64,000 nucleotides of DNA from assembly GCF_009711465.1 (NCBI RefSeq), contig NZ_SMME01000873.1, positions 39,120 to 103,119 of the forward strand, given 5' to 3'. Source of the DNA: Parendozoicomonas verongulae. Its GTDB lineage: Bacteria > Pseudomonadota > Gammaproteobacteria > Pseudomonadales > Endozoicomonadaceae. Position numbers and translations under genes: made by a program. Shown here piece after piece: positions 8,420-18,600 of the stretch (position 1 is its first letter; each line of letters starts with the position of its first letter). The notes beneath the pieces are model-generated. The model had not been told where the DNA came from, made no database searches, and was given only the letters and a program-made list of their open reading frames with translations.

Positions 8420-10342
8420 ATGAGTGTTTTTCAGCGTTGTCTGCTCGCTGTCTGTTTAAGCCTTCCGACCCTGATTGTCAGTTTTGGGAATGCTTTCGCC
8501 GCAAGCCAGCCCTTCACTATTCTGCACACTAACGACTGGCAATCCCGCCTGTTGGGGTTCGGCCCCAACCTTGAGTACACCCCTGCCACTGTGGGCGACG
8601 ACAAAACCCTCGGAGGAGTAGCCCGCCTGGCCACACTGATAGATGAGCGTCGCCAGACACTGGAAGGCCAGCCTGTTCTTCTGCTGGACGGAGGGGACAT
8701 CAGTCAGGGTACGCTGTTCCACACTTTGTACCGCAACCACGCCCCGGAACTGCGCCTGATGAAAAAGCTGGGCTACGATGCCCTGACCCTGGGCAATCAT
8801 GAGTTCGACTTCCGCCCCGATGGCTTGTCCCGCATGCTGGAATCGGCCAAAAATCATCTCGACGAAATCCCAGCCATTATCACCTCAAATCTGGAGCTGC
8901 CACCACAACAGAAACACCTCCAGGAGACAGGGGTCATCCAGAAATGGAAGATCATTGAAAGAAACGGCATCCGCTTTGGCCTGTTCGGGCTGATAGGCAA
9001 AGAGGCCGATGAAGTCTCCCCCAATGCCAGACCTGCAATTTTTGAGGATCAGATGTCTACTGCAAAATTCATGGTTCGCTTGCTCCGTGAAGAGCAGAAA
9101 GCTGATGTGGTGATCCTGATGTCCCATAGTGGTGTCGTGCAAAACCCGGACGGCAGCTGGGGTGGCGAAGAGGTGGAATACGCCCGACAGGTTCCGGGGA
9201 TTGATATCATTGTCGGTGGCCACAGCCACACCGCTCTCTATGAGCCGATTATTGTGAATGGGACGCCGGTATTGCAGGCGGGTTCTGATACTCGTTATCT
9301 CGGCGAGCTGTCTATGATTCGAGAAGAGAACGGCAACCTCACGGTTTCAGATTACAAGCTGCACACCATTGATGACAGCATTCGCGGGAAAGACTCCGTC
9401 ACTCAGAAGGTTGCGGGTTTCAAAGCCCTGATTGACCAGGAAGTGATGGCTGATAGCGAATACAGTTTCGACCAGCCCATCGTCAAAACACCCAAAACCC
9501 TCACTCGAGCCTATGAAGACCCCATTCTCGGCAACCTTGTGGCAGATGGTATTCGTCAGGCCACCGGCAGCGATGTGTCGATGACCACCAACAGTCTGAT
9601 TCGTGATGACCTGTTGAAAGGTGATAGCGGTATTCAGTCTGTTTCTGATATTTTCCGTCTGCAGCCCCTGGGCGTCGGTATGGATAACCAACCCGGTTAC
9701 CCCCTGATGAAGGTGTGGATAACTGGGAAAGAGCTGCGAGGGCTAATGGAAATTATGTCATTCGCCTATCTGCTGAAAGGGAATGACTACTTCCCCCGTT
9801 TCTCCGGCATTCGATTCACCTATAACACTCTGCGCCCGCCGCTTGATCGTATTACCTCCATTGAAATTGGCTCCCATGCTACCGGCTTTGAACCGCTGGA
9901 TATGTCGGACAGCAATCGGCTCTACAGCTTCTCAGCCACCAGTTATGTAGGCGAGTTTGCCTGGGTGGTGAAAGATCTCAGCTATGGGCTGGTCAATATT
10001 ATTCCTAAAGATGAACAGGGGCGGCCTTTGCCTGAGTTGCAGCAAAGTATTGTAGACCGATTCCCCGATAAAGAAGGGCTTCAGGAGTACAAAAACTGGC
10101 AAGCTCAACTAGACTTTTTCGCCAGCCTTCCTGATAGTGATGGCGACGGAATCGCAGATATTATTCTTAATAAAAATGTAACAGAAACTCGTATGCAGGC
10201 TATCCGCAGTCTGAAGCCAGAGGATATGTTACGTAATGCAACGTGGATTCTCTGGACGGTTGCCGGTCTCCTGTTTACGATTCTGTTGCTTACGATTGTT
10301 ATTTTTGTACGGATATTCGGGCGCGCAAAGAAGAATGGATGA
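8420..10342 (+). CDS. Membrane-anchored 5'-nucleotidase/metallophosphatase (UshA family)
   Basis: Exported 640-aa enzyme. A signal peptide covers about residues 1-27 and ends AFAAS. The calcineurin-like phosphoesterase domain follows with LHTNDWQSRL, LLLDGGDISQG, LTLGNHEFDF, LMSHSG and VGGHSHT; then comes a 5'-nucleotidase C-terminal domain (about 350-560) with the substrate-stacking region MTTNSLIRDD. In most relatives the first metal motif is DxH; here it reads DWQ, so one ligand position is altered. Near the end are an acidic DSDGDGIAD stretch and a single membrane helix (about 610-632) with a basic tail, so the catalytic part should face the periplasm. It overlaps the carbonic anhydrase start by 8 bp. 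The substrate is probably nucleotides but is not proven. Confidence 0.85.
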   Translation: MSVFQRCLLAVCLSLPTLIVSFGNAFAASQPFTILHTNDWQSRLLGFGPNLEYTPATVGDDKTLGGVARLATLIDERRQTLEGQPVLLLDGGDISQGTLFHTLYRNHAPELRLMKKLGYDALTLGNHEFDFRPDGLSRMLESAKNHLDEIPAIITSNLELPPQQKHLQETGVIQKWKIIERNGIRFGLFGLIGKEADEVSPNARPAIFEDQMSTAKFMVRLLREEQKADVVILMSHSGVVQNPDGSWGGEEVEYARQVPGIDIIVGGHSHTALYEPIIVNGTPVLQAGSDTRYLGELSMIREENGNLTVSDYKLHTIDDSIRGKDSVTQKVAGFKALIDQEVMADSEYSFDQPIVKTPKTLTRAYEDPILGNLVADGIRQATGSDVSMTTNSLIRDDLLKGDSGIQSVSDIFRLQPLGVGMDNQPGYPLMKVWITGKELRGLMEIMSFAYLLKGNDYFPRFSGIRFTYNTLRPPLDRITSIEIGSHATGFEPLDMSDSNRLYSFSATSYVGEFAWVVKDLSYGLVNIIPKDEQGRPLPELQQSIVDRFPDKEGLQEYKNWQAQLDFFASLPDSDGDGIADIILNKNVTETRMQAIRSLKPEDMLRNATWILWTVAGLLFTILLLTIVIFVRIFGRAKKNG

Positions 10343-10937
10343 AATAAACCTACTCCTGAAGCAGAATCGAGCCTGGGCTGAACAGCGGGAACAAGAGGAA
10401 CCCGGTTGTTTTGCACGGCTTGCCAATAGCCAGTCCCCGGAATATCTGTGGATTGGCTGTATCGACAGCCGTATGCCAGCAGAACGGCTGACAGGGTTGG
10501 AGCCTGGCCGCATGCTGGTGTACAGAAACATCGCAAACCTGGTGAACCCTGCAGATACCAGCTGCATGTCCGCCATTCAATTTGCGGTCGATGTACTCAA
10601 GGTGAAACACATCATTGTATCTGGCCATACTAACTGTGGTGGGGTAACGGCTGCTCTTAAGAGAGACGCTGATGGGCAGCTGGAAGAGTGGCTGCACCCT
10701 CTGCACGAATTGTGTGAACACCATAACGAACAGCTGGAAAGCCTGAATGATGACAGCGAGCGGGCAGAACGCCTCTGTGAGCTAAGTATCGAACAACAGG
10801 TTTTGAATGTGGCGGAGAACCCCGTTGTTCAAAAGGCCTGGAAGCGCGGTCAGAAACTGTCCGTCCACGGCTGTGTTTATGATGTTTCCACGGGAGAGCT
10901 GCGCTCTCTGGGTATCCAAGTGAACAGCGCTGAATAA
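10335..10937 (+). CDS. can: Beta-carbonic anhydrase
   Basis: Zinc enzyme interconverting CO2 and bicarbonate. The start at ATG 10335 gives 200 aa and places the metal and catalytic residues at C42, D44 (with R46), H98 and C101, the exact spacing of E. coli Can (CIDSR and SGHTNCGG). The longer open frame back to 10236 lies inside the nucleotidase gene and was discarded. The 8-bp overlap with the nucleotidase implies co-translation, an unusual pairing. A hairpin terminator follows. Confidence 0.95.
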   Translation: MDEINLLLKQNRAWAEQREQEEPGCFARLANSQSPEYLWIGCIDSRMPAERLTGLEPGRMLVYRNIANLVNPADTSCMSAIQFAVDVLKVKHIIVSGHTNCGGVTAALKRDADGQLEEWLHPLHELCEHHNEQLESLNDDSERAERLCELSIEQQVLNVAENPVVQKAWKRGQKLSVHGCVYDVSTGELRSLGIQVNSAE

Positions 10938-10969
10938 CCTTATACAGGCTGCTCAATAAGAACAACCTG

Positions 10970-11018
10970 AAAAAACAGCCCCTATCTGGTAGAGTTCCTG
11001 CCAATCAGGGGCTTTTTC
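10970..11018 (+). terminator. Rho-independent terminator after can
   Basis: AGCCCCT at 10977-10983 pairs with AGGGGCT at 11007-11013, with an A-run before and TTTTT after; the loop is 23 nt and contains a further possible TGG/CCA pairing. Confidence 0.7.
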
Positions 11019-11074
11019 ATTGGTTTGTTTGATGGCTCTCCCCCTGAACCCTTTCCTAAGCTGTGACGCTCAAC

Positions 11075-11569
11075 ATGAAATACATTCCCCTGTCAGACTA
11101 CAAAAACGCCTGGATTTTTCGCCATGCCGAAATGCCAGTTCCCGCTGATGACCTGGAGCAGATAAAGCCCCTCACACCGGTGGCTGCTACAGATGTATGG
11201 CGTAACAATATCAGCAAGCAGTGCCTGACTCCGGAAGATTTCGGCGATAACGACTGGCTCAAAGGCGAAGAGAACTGGGAGGAGTCCGGTAGCTGGCAGG
11301 AAGAGTGGGAATCTGATAATCCAGCATTACCTGAAGTTGTGGAAAAGCACCTTCAGTGGACACCGGAAACCACTGTCTTCTATTGCGTAGACAGTGAAGC
11401 AGTGCTGGAAACCACCTGGGATGTATTCAGCCGCCACTGGAAGAACTTCCTGTTCTTTGATGACGACTGTGTGCTTATTGGCCGTAAACGCAAGCAGGCT
11501 GCACAGTTCCATCAGGATGGCACAGTGTCTGTTGGCAAAAAGGGGGTTGTTGTTGCCAGCAAGGATTGA
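11075..11569 (+). CDS. DUF2947-like protein of unknown function
   Basis: Acidic soluble protein of 164 aa, rich in Trp and Glu, starting MKYIPLSDYKNAWIFRH. It resembles the DUF2947 family known from marine gammaproteobacteria; no catalytic motif or membrane segment is visible and no function can be assigned. The later half contains FYCVDSEAVLETTWDVF and FLFFDDDCVLIG, consistent with a small alpha/beta fold. The frame extends to a GTG at 11063, but the ATG at 11075 gives the family-like N-terminus. It stands alone between the can terminator and argP. Confidence 0.6.
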   Translation: MKYIPLSDYKNAWIFRHAEMPVPADDLEQIKPLTPVAATDVWRNNISKQCLTPEDFGDNDWLKGEENWEESGSWQEEWESDNPALPEVVEKHLQWTPETTVFYCVDSEAVLETTWDVFSRHWKNFLFFDDDCVLIGRKRKQAAQFHQDGTVSVGKKGVVVASKD

Positions 11570-11728
11570 GCACCTTGGAGAGCAGGTAAAAAACTCATTA
11601 TTTCTACTATCTCGTGTAACCTTTTCAGGAAATGTTAATTAGAATGTCGGCTGACTTATCCAACTGAGATTAACGGGAAAATAAATGAACGTTAAGCTCA
11701 GAATTCTAACCCCCTATCGTTTTCACTA

Positions 11729-12625
11729 ATGAATAATCTGGATTACCGTCTGATTGCCGCCCTGGATGCCGTGATCACCAAACGCAGCTTTGAACGGGCT
11801 GCAGACCAATTGTGCATCACCCAGTCTGCCGTCTCTCAGCGTATTCGACAGCTGGAAAAGCAGCTGGGTCAGCCGCTTCTGGTGCGTAGCCAGCCTCCAC
11901 AGCCCACCAGTACAGGGCAACGCCTGCTTGCCTTGTACCGTCGAGTCCAGCTGCTGGAACAGGAAGCTATGCCTGAGCTTCAGTCAGACACGGAAACACA
12001 CTTTCTGCCACTGGCTCTGGCGGTGAATGCCGATACAGTAGCTACATGGTTGATCCCGGCACTGACCCCCATCCTGAAAGAACAGCTGATCGAGCTGGAT
12101 TTCCGCATTGCCGACGAATCTCGCACTCTCGACATGTTGAGAAAAGGGGAAGTATTGGGGGCAGTCAGTACTGAACCATCACCGGTAACAGGGTGTATTG
12201 CCGACCGACTGGGGCGCATTGAATATGTATGTGCTGCTTCACCTGAGTTTGTGGAGCGTTATTTCCCTGATGGCATCGACCGCGAGAGCTTGATGAAAGC
12301 ACCTTCCACAGCTTTTGATCACTTTGATGACATGCACCAGCGCTATCTGGAAATGCACTTTGATCTACCACCTGGTGAGGTGCCCTGCCACATCGTCGGT
12401 ACGTCGGAAGCCTTTGTGAATCTGGCAAAAGCGGGGGTATCTTACGGCATGATTCCCGACCTGATGATTCGGGATGAACTGGCATCCGGTGAACTGGTTG
12501 AACTGCTCCCAGAGATTCGCCACAACCGCATACTCTTCTGGCATCGCTGGGCGCTAGAGTCGGACACAATGAAGAAAGTAAGCACTCACCTTATTGATTA
12601 TGCGCGGCAACAGTTACTGCCCTAA
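11729..12625 (+). CDS. argP: LysR-family regulator ArgP
   Basis: Transcription factor of 298 aa (E. coli ArgP has 297). The N-terminal winged helix has the near-diagnostic ALDAVITKRSFERAADQLCITQSAVSQRI order and LLVRSQPPQPTSTGQRLLAL, closely matching ArgP; the C-terminal co-inducer domain (about 90-298) is of LysR periplasmic-binding type. In E. coli ArgP responds to lysine and arginine and activates argO and other genes. There is no argO neighbour here, so the targets are unknown. Its stop overlaps the stop of the small convergent gene at 12622. Confidence 0.9.
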   Translation: MNNLDYRLIAALDAVITKRSFERAADQLCITQSAVSQRIRQLEKQLGQPLLVRSQPPQPTSTGQRLLALYRRVQLLEQEAMPELQSDTETHFLPLALAVNADTVATWLIPALTPILKEQLIELDFRIADESRTLDMLRKGEVLGAVSTEPSPVTGCIADRLGRIEYVCAASPEFVERYFPDGIDRESLMKAPSTAFDHFDDMHQRYLEMHFDLPPGEVPCHIVGTSEAFVNLAKAGVSYGMIPDLMIRDELASGELVELLPEIRHNRILFWHRWALESDTMKKVSTHLIDYARQQLLP

Positions 12626-12774
12626 TTTGACCGCTCAGGATAATGATCCGGGTCAAATACCGGATCATTGCACGCCTGGAACTGCTCATCTTCCCGTAAC
12701 TCTTCCCAGGCCTGTTCCATCTCGTCGTCACCCATCAGAATCGCTTCTGGTTTCTTGCTCTTATCGGTGTCCAT
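12622..12774 (-). CDS. Small acidic protein, 50 aa, unknown
   Basis: A short frame encoding 50 residues: start MDTDKSKKPEAILMGDDE, then an acidic helix (EQAWEELREDEQFQACND) and the ending FDPDHYPERSN. A strong Shine-Dalgarno GGAGAG sits 5 nt before the ATG. The gene begins 30 bp after the phosphoinositide-phosphatase-like gene on the same strand, so they are probably co-transcribed; its stop overlaps that of argP by 2 bp. It is too short for domain recognition. Small, acidic and downstream of an effector-like gene, it could be a partner protein or chaperone, but this is speculation: type III chaperones are usually larger. Confidence 0.6.
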   Translation of the reverse strand: MDTDKSKKPEAILMGDDEMEQAWEELREDEQFQACNDPVFDPDHYPERSN

Positions 12775-12803
12775 AAAGCTCTCCATGCCATTTGAAGTGG
12801 CTT

Positions 12804-15254
12804 TTAATGAACCAGCTCGTAAAACTCTTCACCGAGCTCATCCTTGCCTGTTCCTGTTTTAAAGTGTGGTACACCAATATTTTGCTGCTGTATTTCCAGA
12901 TTACCGGCTCCGTAAATAAAAGCCTGTATGGCTTCCAGATGCTCCTGAGTTGCAGGAGCTTCTGGGTCAGGCACGTAACCGTAGCGATCCACTTCAGTAG
13001 CAAAGGCCTTAATCCGCGCATCAGCCTCACCAGTGCGATCCTTCCCGCTTTTGCAGTTAAAATGGGATGCGGCCCCCATCTTAAATGCTAACAGCTGAAC
13101 CCGCTCTACCAGCTTATAAGCATCCCGACCCTCCAGATGATGAAGCCCGCGGCTGTAGAGAGTTCGGATTTGCTGTACCAGCTGCAAAACCTTGTCCTTA
13201 TCTGGAGAGCTTTGCCCAGGCCCCCGCAGCCACTCACCAACTGCACCCCCGATATCTGTATCGGGATGGGTGTTCCCAAACAGGTTTTCAAAACCAATCT
13301 GGTTATAACCGTCTGCCTTCCCCCACGTTTGCCCGACACCCGATAACACCGGATTTAACCCCATGTTATTCACAGGAATATTGAGTGTGGTGAGCCGAAT
13401 ATCGGCGGTTACTGTATGGGAGTGGCCATTGCTATCCAGGATGTCCATTGTCACCGGCTCACTGCAAAGCTGCTGTAAGATCTTGTTCTGTGCTTCCTGA
13501 AAAGTCAGTTCATCATCATGAATACCTGTCACATGGCGGATCTGGTCTGGAGAGAGCAGGGATGTGCTTATCAGATCAAGTGGCAAGGGGGCGCCATCCA
13601 AAACCTCCTGTTGCTTTGCCGGAAGCAGGTCAGAGAGCTTTTGCACAAATGCTGCCCGCAATACTTCCATCGCCCGGTTTTCCAGTATGGATTGCTGCTT
13701 AGCCATATCTTTGGTTGTGTGAGAAAACAGCGTGCCACTACGCAGGCCTTTGTAGAGGGTTTTACCATCGCTGGAGAGCACTTCATTCTCGTACAGGTTT
13801 ATAGCATGAATGCGCTCGTTGGGATCTGCAGAGCTGCGCCCTCTTCCGGCATAGCTTGAGGGAAAGGGATCACGATTTCCCTCAACATGCCCGGAAGGTG
13901 TAAAACGCATTTGCCCCGCCGGAACCAAACGAGATGTATATTGATGAAGAACACCATCTGCTCTCAGGGGAACTGTCTTCTCAATAATTTCCCACTTAGC
14001 AGTATTGGCAACAGCAGCAGAGGCCCTGGACCAGACTTTTTTTAAATCTCGCTGCTGTATACCCGCATCCAGCATCTCTTTCTGGAGTGCACTGGTATTT
14101 CCCTTCACCAGCTTCTTCATAGACATAACGGGTGGAAAGCTCTTTCCAGCCAACCTTTCCTTACGCCCTTTCAACTGAGCCATAAATTGTCCCAGTTGCC
14201 CTACTTTCTCAAAATTCCCTTTCTTACTGACTTTATCAATATTGTCCTGAACCACAAGAATAGCGGTATCGAGCATATGCTCCTCTGCCTTTCTCTGTTG
14301 CTCCGCCCCACGGAAGTCTGCCTTCTCAAGCCCTTCGAGATAGAAAATGTGCTGCCGGCTCTGGTTGATCTGGTGATTAATGTCACGGACCATAGCCTGG
14401 CGCACCGCTTCCGGCACTGCAGTCAATGCACCACGCTGAAGGGCCTTTAACGATGCCTGCAAACGTCCTGTGTGAGTTCTTGTGCTACTTATCTGATCTT
14501 CCCAAGGCTGGGTTTTCAGTAACTTAAAGGGGGATCGACTATTAATTCGGGCAGTGTGAGAGCTGTTATATTGAAAAGCCCGCACCAACCTGCGATCAGA
14601 ATCATTCAGAGAAACACTCTCAAACCACTGCTCTATAGCTTGAGGGTAGAATGCACCTTTTCCATGACCTCCACTGTCGTGGGCATAACCCAGTACGCGG
14701 GCTGTCTCAGGAGCTGCTCCGGAAAGAGCCGTGTTATGTATGGCCAGTGTGTCTGCAACCAACTGGCTGGCCTCAAGGCGAGAGAGCTCATGCTCACCTT
14801 TATGATAAAAAACGGCCTCCAGGTGCTGCTGAAGACGGTTCCTCTCATACTCCAGCAAATTCTGGGGAGAGTAGCCATGAGTGCGGGTAAACAACTGGCT
14901 GGCCAGGGAGTCCTTCTTATCAAGATTCATCCAGGTGTGGGCATGCTGGCTGTTGTGTTTGTCGATAGCATGGCGAAGCTTTACAGCTTTATTGTGGAGC
15001 TTAACAATTCTGTGAGCAGTCAGGGGTTTATTGCCCACCTGCCTCATCACCTTCTTGCTGACAGACTCACCATAGTCACTGCTCAGGTTGTCTTCCACGG
15101 AACGTCTGGTGTACACCGGCCCGGAATCTTTAGGGCCAAACACCTTCACCAACCATCGTTGAGAAGGGCTTTTGACCGGTTTACTAGCAATAAGGTCGCT
15201 CTGTTCGTAGGTATTGGCCTTGCCCGATTCCAAAGCCTGTTTGAGAGGCTGCAC
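12804..15254 (-). CDS. SopB/IpgD-like phosphoinositide phosphatase, candidate effector
   Basis: Protein of 816 aa with no signal peptide. The C-terminal region carries the Cx5R phosphatase loop CKSGKDRTG (Cys734, Arg740), the signature of Salmonella SopB and Shigella IpgD, which dephosphorylate inositol phosphates and phosphoinositides in host cells. About 90 residues earlier, LNIPVNNMGLNP and GFENLFG resemble the region upstream of the catalytic loop in that family. The N-terminal 500 residues are helical and charged, with no recognisable domain. The start is GTG at 15254, preceded by AAGGA at proper spacing; a nearby ATG is out of frame. IS remnants lie just upstream, suggesting acquisition. 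Delivery by a type III system is inferred from the family; no such system is in the window. Confidence 0.75.
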   Translation of the reverse strand: MQPLKQALESGKANTYEQSDLIASKPVKSPSQRWLVKVFGPKDSGPVYTRRSVEDNLSSDYGESVSKKVMRQVGNKPLTAHRIVKLHNKAVKLRHAIDKHNSQHAHTWMNLDKKDSLASQLFTRTHGYSPQNLLEYERNRLQQHLEAVFYHKGEHELSRLEASQLVADTLAIHNTALSGAAPETARVLGYAHDSGGHGKGAFYPQAIEQWFESVSLNDSDRRLVRAFQYNSSHTARINSRSPFKLLKTQPWEDQISSTRTHTGRLQASLKALQRGALTAVPEAVRQAMVRDINHQINQSRQHIFYLEGLEKADFRGAEQQRKAEEHMLDTAILVVQDNIDKVSKKGNFEKVGQLGQFMAQLKGRKERLAGKSFPPVMSMKKLVKGNTSALQKEMLDAGIQQRDLKKVWSRASAAVANTAKWEIIEKTVPLRADGVLHQYTSRLVPAGQMRFTPSGHVEGNRDPFPSSYAGRGRSSADPNERIHAINLYENEVLSSDGKTLYKGLRSGTLFSHTTKDMAKQQSILENRAMEVLRAAFVQKLSDLLPAKQQEVLDGAPLPLDLISTSLLSPDQIRHVTGIHDDELTFQEAQNKILQQLCSEPVTMDILDSNGHSHTVTADIRLTTLNIPVNNMGLNPVLSGVGQTWGKADGYNQIGFENLFGNTHPDTDIGGAVGEWLRGPGQSSPDKDKVLQLVQQIRTLYSRGLHHLEGRDAYKLVERVQLLAFKMGAASHFNCKSGKDRTGEADARIKAFATEVDRYGYVPDPEAPATQEHLEAIQAFIYGAGNLEIQQQNIGVPHFKTGTGKDELGEEFYELVH

Positions 15255-15289
15255 ACATATGTCCTTTTAAAAGTTGGCTTATGAAGGGA

Positions 15290-15500
15290 CATATCGGCAT
15301 GCTGGACTCAAATCCAAGGCCTGAGACTGTCAGAGCAACTACAGCCCCCGATCAAATGGTTATGCTGGCTATACCGCCGTGTGTCAGCAGGAAGGTATTA
15401 CCCAGCTGGGATACTTTGACCATGTGCGCCGGAAATTTGTGGATGAGAAGAAAGGGGAGGCCAAAGGCACCGGAAAAAGCAAAAGCAAGAAGCCACTTCT
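15290..15500 (+). pseudogene. IS66-family transposase remnant
   Basis: An internal fragment reading NGYAGYTAVCQQEGITQLG then YFDHVRRKFVDEKKGEAKG matches the IS66 TnpC core (usually DGYxGY...GCMAHARRKF) from about 15355 on. There is no start, no N-terminal zinc or leucine-zipper part and no C-terminus; the frame breaks at about 15500 where it abuts another IS fragment on the opposite strand. The stretch 15290-15354 may be a frame-shifted upstream part. Not functional. Confidence 0.75.
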
Positions 15501-15567
15501 GAGTAGCTTCTACTTGGATAACTTCTCTTACCTCGTGGGAAATTTTACGACCGTCAATTTTGCTCAT
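15500..15567 (-). pseudogene. IS630-type transposase N-terminal scrap
   Basis: Minus-strand reading MSKIDGRKISHEVREVIQ resembles the start of the helix-turn-helix of IS630-family transposases (DGRKLSxEVxExIR...). It continues only to about 15500, where the IS66 scrap starts on the other strand. Only about 20 codons are recognisable. Confidence 0.45.
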
Positions 15568-15641
15568 AGAAACCTCGAAAACAGAGGTTCGATCTGTACA
15601 GGCTAATATCTTGTAAAGTGTTGGCTCACATCTATATATAT

Positions 15642-18600
15642 TTACTCTGTATTGCCTGATAATCGCCGCCATATTGCTTGATAGTCAGCCCCACTCAAAG
15701 CAGAGTTATTAGGCTTAACCCGCTCCCAATCACTATCTGTCAAGGAACGCAAAAACTCACCTGCATGAGCAGGAGACAAACTCCGCCCTTTACCTGCTTG
15801 TTTGAATTGATCGCCCAGGCCTTCAGCAACGCTACGAGGTACAGAATTCATCCGCATGAGGACAGCCTCTTCTGACCTGACGCCGTGATAAATCATGGCT
15901 GGAAGATTATTGATCTGCCTTTTATCTTCATCAGACATGTTTTCATAATCCAGCCCGGATGTAGGCATCTTACTCAAGGCAGAAAGTCCCCAAGCACCAT
16001 TGTTAGCTAGATCTCTGTACACGGCTTTGCAAGCATTAGATATTTGGTCTGTTGAAGTCTTACCCTGAAAGTATTCAGTTGCAATGTCTTCAAGTGACTT
16101 TCCTGAAACCCAAGCCTGAGTGATATCTGCCAAATTGGTAGTCTTTGGACCTTTACCGCTGATTTCTTCCAACTTCTTTAGCTGAGGCAACTTCATCATA
16201 ATACCCACAAGGTCAGGCAAAGCTGATGCCTTTCCTTCCCCAAACAAACTATCTGCCTGCCAGTCTTTGACATCTAATTTGTTTTCTAACTTGCTAAGTT
16301 CATTAAATGCAGTTTTTACACCTTCAGGAGAGAAACCAGTTGCATCAGCCAGGGTGGCATATGCTGGACTCTCCGCAAGCTCGTGCACATACTCTTTCGT
16401 CACCCTAAGCACTGCATCAGCTTTTTTCCGGGAAGCCTCATCGCCCTTACTTCTTAAACTGGAATAGCCATATGTTCCGCGTAAAAGTTGTTCAGCCTGA
16501 TTAATGACTGCATCAAGCTCTTTTTTCTCGTTCCATAAATGAGCAACATAACTTCTAAAATCTGCCCACTGATCCTGGAATCTAAAGTCTGATAGATTGA
16601 GCTCTTCTCCAGCTTGCTCCATGTCTTCCAATATACCAACTAGCCGAGAAACCAGATCACCAGTCGCTTCGCTGACAAACTTTCTGACTTCATTAGGTTC
16701 CTTCCCTGCTGCAATTCCCACGACTCCCACACTGCCGTGATCGACACGACCGGCACGACCAGCAATATTCCAAAATGCTCTTGGAGACATTTTTATGCCG
16801 TAGGGGTGCTTATACGTCGCCATGAAGACAGACGAAATTGGGAAGTTCAACCCTTGAGCAATGGTGGTTGTTGCACAGAGAACCTTGATCCTTTCTTTCT
16901 CAGTCAACCATTCAATAAGTGCCAGTACTTCAGCAGGTAAGCCAGCATGGTGAACAGCTACACCTTTAGAAAGCATCCCAATAAGCTCAAAATCTGAACT
17001 CACTTCAGTTTCTAAAAAACGCTGGACTAGCTGTATATCCTCGTGAATATCCTGTAGTACAGGCATATCTTCACAAAGTTTACGGGCAAGGCTCCATACA
17101 TCTGGAATTTTTTGAGCAACGGCAATGCTTGTTCCCCTTGCAGAGAAAGCCTTTGCCATTGCACCTGCTTGAGCACTCAAACCACTACCATTCTTTACTT
17201 GCGAGGCTGTCAGGCGTTTAATTGGTCGTATATCTCCAACCTGGTGAGCCCCCTTCAAGTGAATTGAGTTATGCGTCGTTGTCAGCGTTTCATACTCTAA
17301 CTTCCAGTCACCACGCTTGGCTCCTTTCCCTTTGTATTCTTTAGCATCAAATATGCCTATGATCCGTTCATTCGGTTGCCAGGCAGCAGTGCTCAGGCTA
17401 ATAGCCGTTCCTCTGCCATCTCCTAACCAGTGGGCAAGATCTTCCGAATTAGGAACAAATGGCATGAGCAACAAGAAGTTCGCAGTTTCATACTCTTGCT
17501 TGATTGTTGCCAGTAGCAGTTCAATTCTCAGTCCGCGATATTCATCTTCAATGTTATGAGCCTCATCCATAACAACCAGAGCAAGAGGCCGATTGACTTT
17601 TTTGTTCCTCAACACCAACTGTAATTTTTCAGGTGTTGCAACAAGCACATCAAAAGCTCGATCCGCTTCAAGCATATCTTCTTCAAAAGAGTCTACTTCT
17701 ACAGCGCCTGTCAAGGGTTCAACATTGATACCTAAGGGAGAAAAATCTTCCCTCAAACGGCGAGTGATCTGAGAAACAAGCGCTCTTGTTGGAGCCACAT
17801 AAGCTATCCATCCCCCTGCATCTGAAAACTGATTCAGAGCCTGAAGCATGCGAAATACAGCCAGCGCTGTTTTACCGCCAGAAGTTGGCATATCGACAAC
17901 TACAGCACGACCAGCAGGGTTTAATAGACCTTGCTCTTGAATTGCTGTCCGCTGTGGCGGCAACAGCTCAAACATAGCCCGATGTTTTGTTGCTTGGTTT
18001 ACAAATCTGGTGACACGAGAATTAATATTATGGGCAACCCACCACACAGAACCTGCAACCATTTGTTTACTGGCAAGGTGCAACCAACGAATAATCATTT
18101 CGAACTGATGATCCACTCCACCCTGCACAGCTTTACAGGAAGCTTCAAAGTGCTGATCCAGCTCAGTATTAATAGATGCTGGCTGCCCCTGCAACATGAA
18201 AGATGCCAGTAATTCAGTAGCTTTTGCCCAATGGTAAAGTGCAACCAACCTTAAAACTTTCGCTTCTTTACCAGCAGAAGAGCGAAGGTATTCCTGCTCA
18301 AAAACTTTCTGGTTTTCTCTCAAACTTAGAATCAGCTGACTGATGGAGTCCAGATCAGACCACCCATCTTTGCGCAATAGTTTAAGCCAAGCCTCATAAA
18401 GAGTATGAAGTAACTTTTGATCCCATGGTTTCCCTTCAACATCCGCAACTCTGGCAACTGTTTCATTTTCTGCTAGCCAGCGCTTCATATCAGTCCAACG
18501 GTCGCCGCCATAAGCTAAACCAGCCAGATGCAATATATGGAATACTCTTGCTTCATCAGTCTCCTGATACACTGTCACCAGTCGCTTGAACGTAAAGGCT

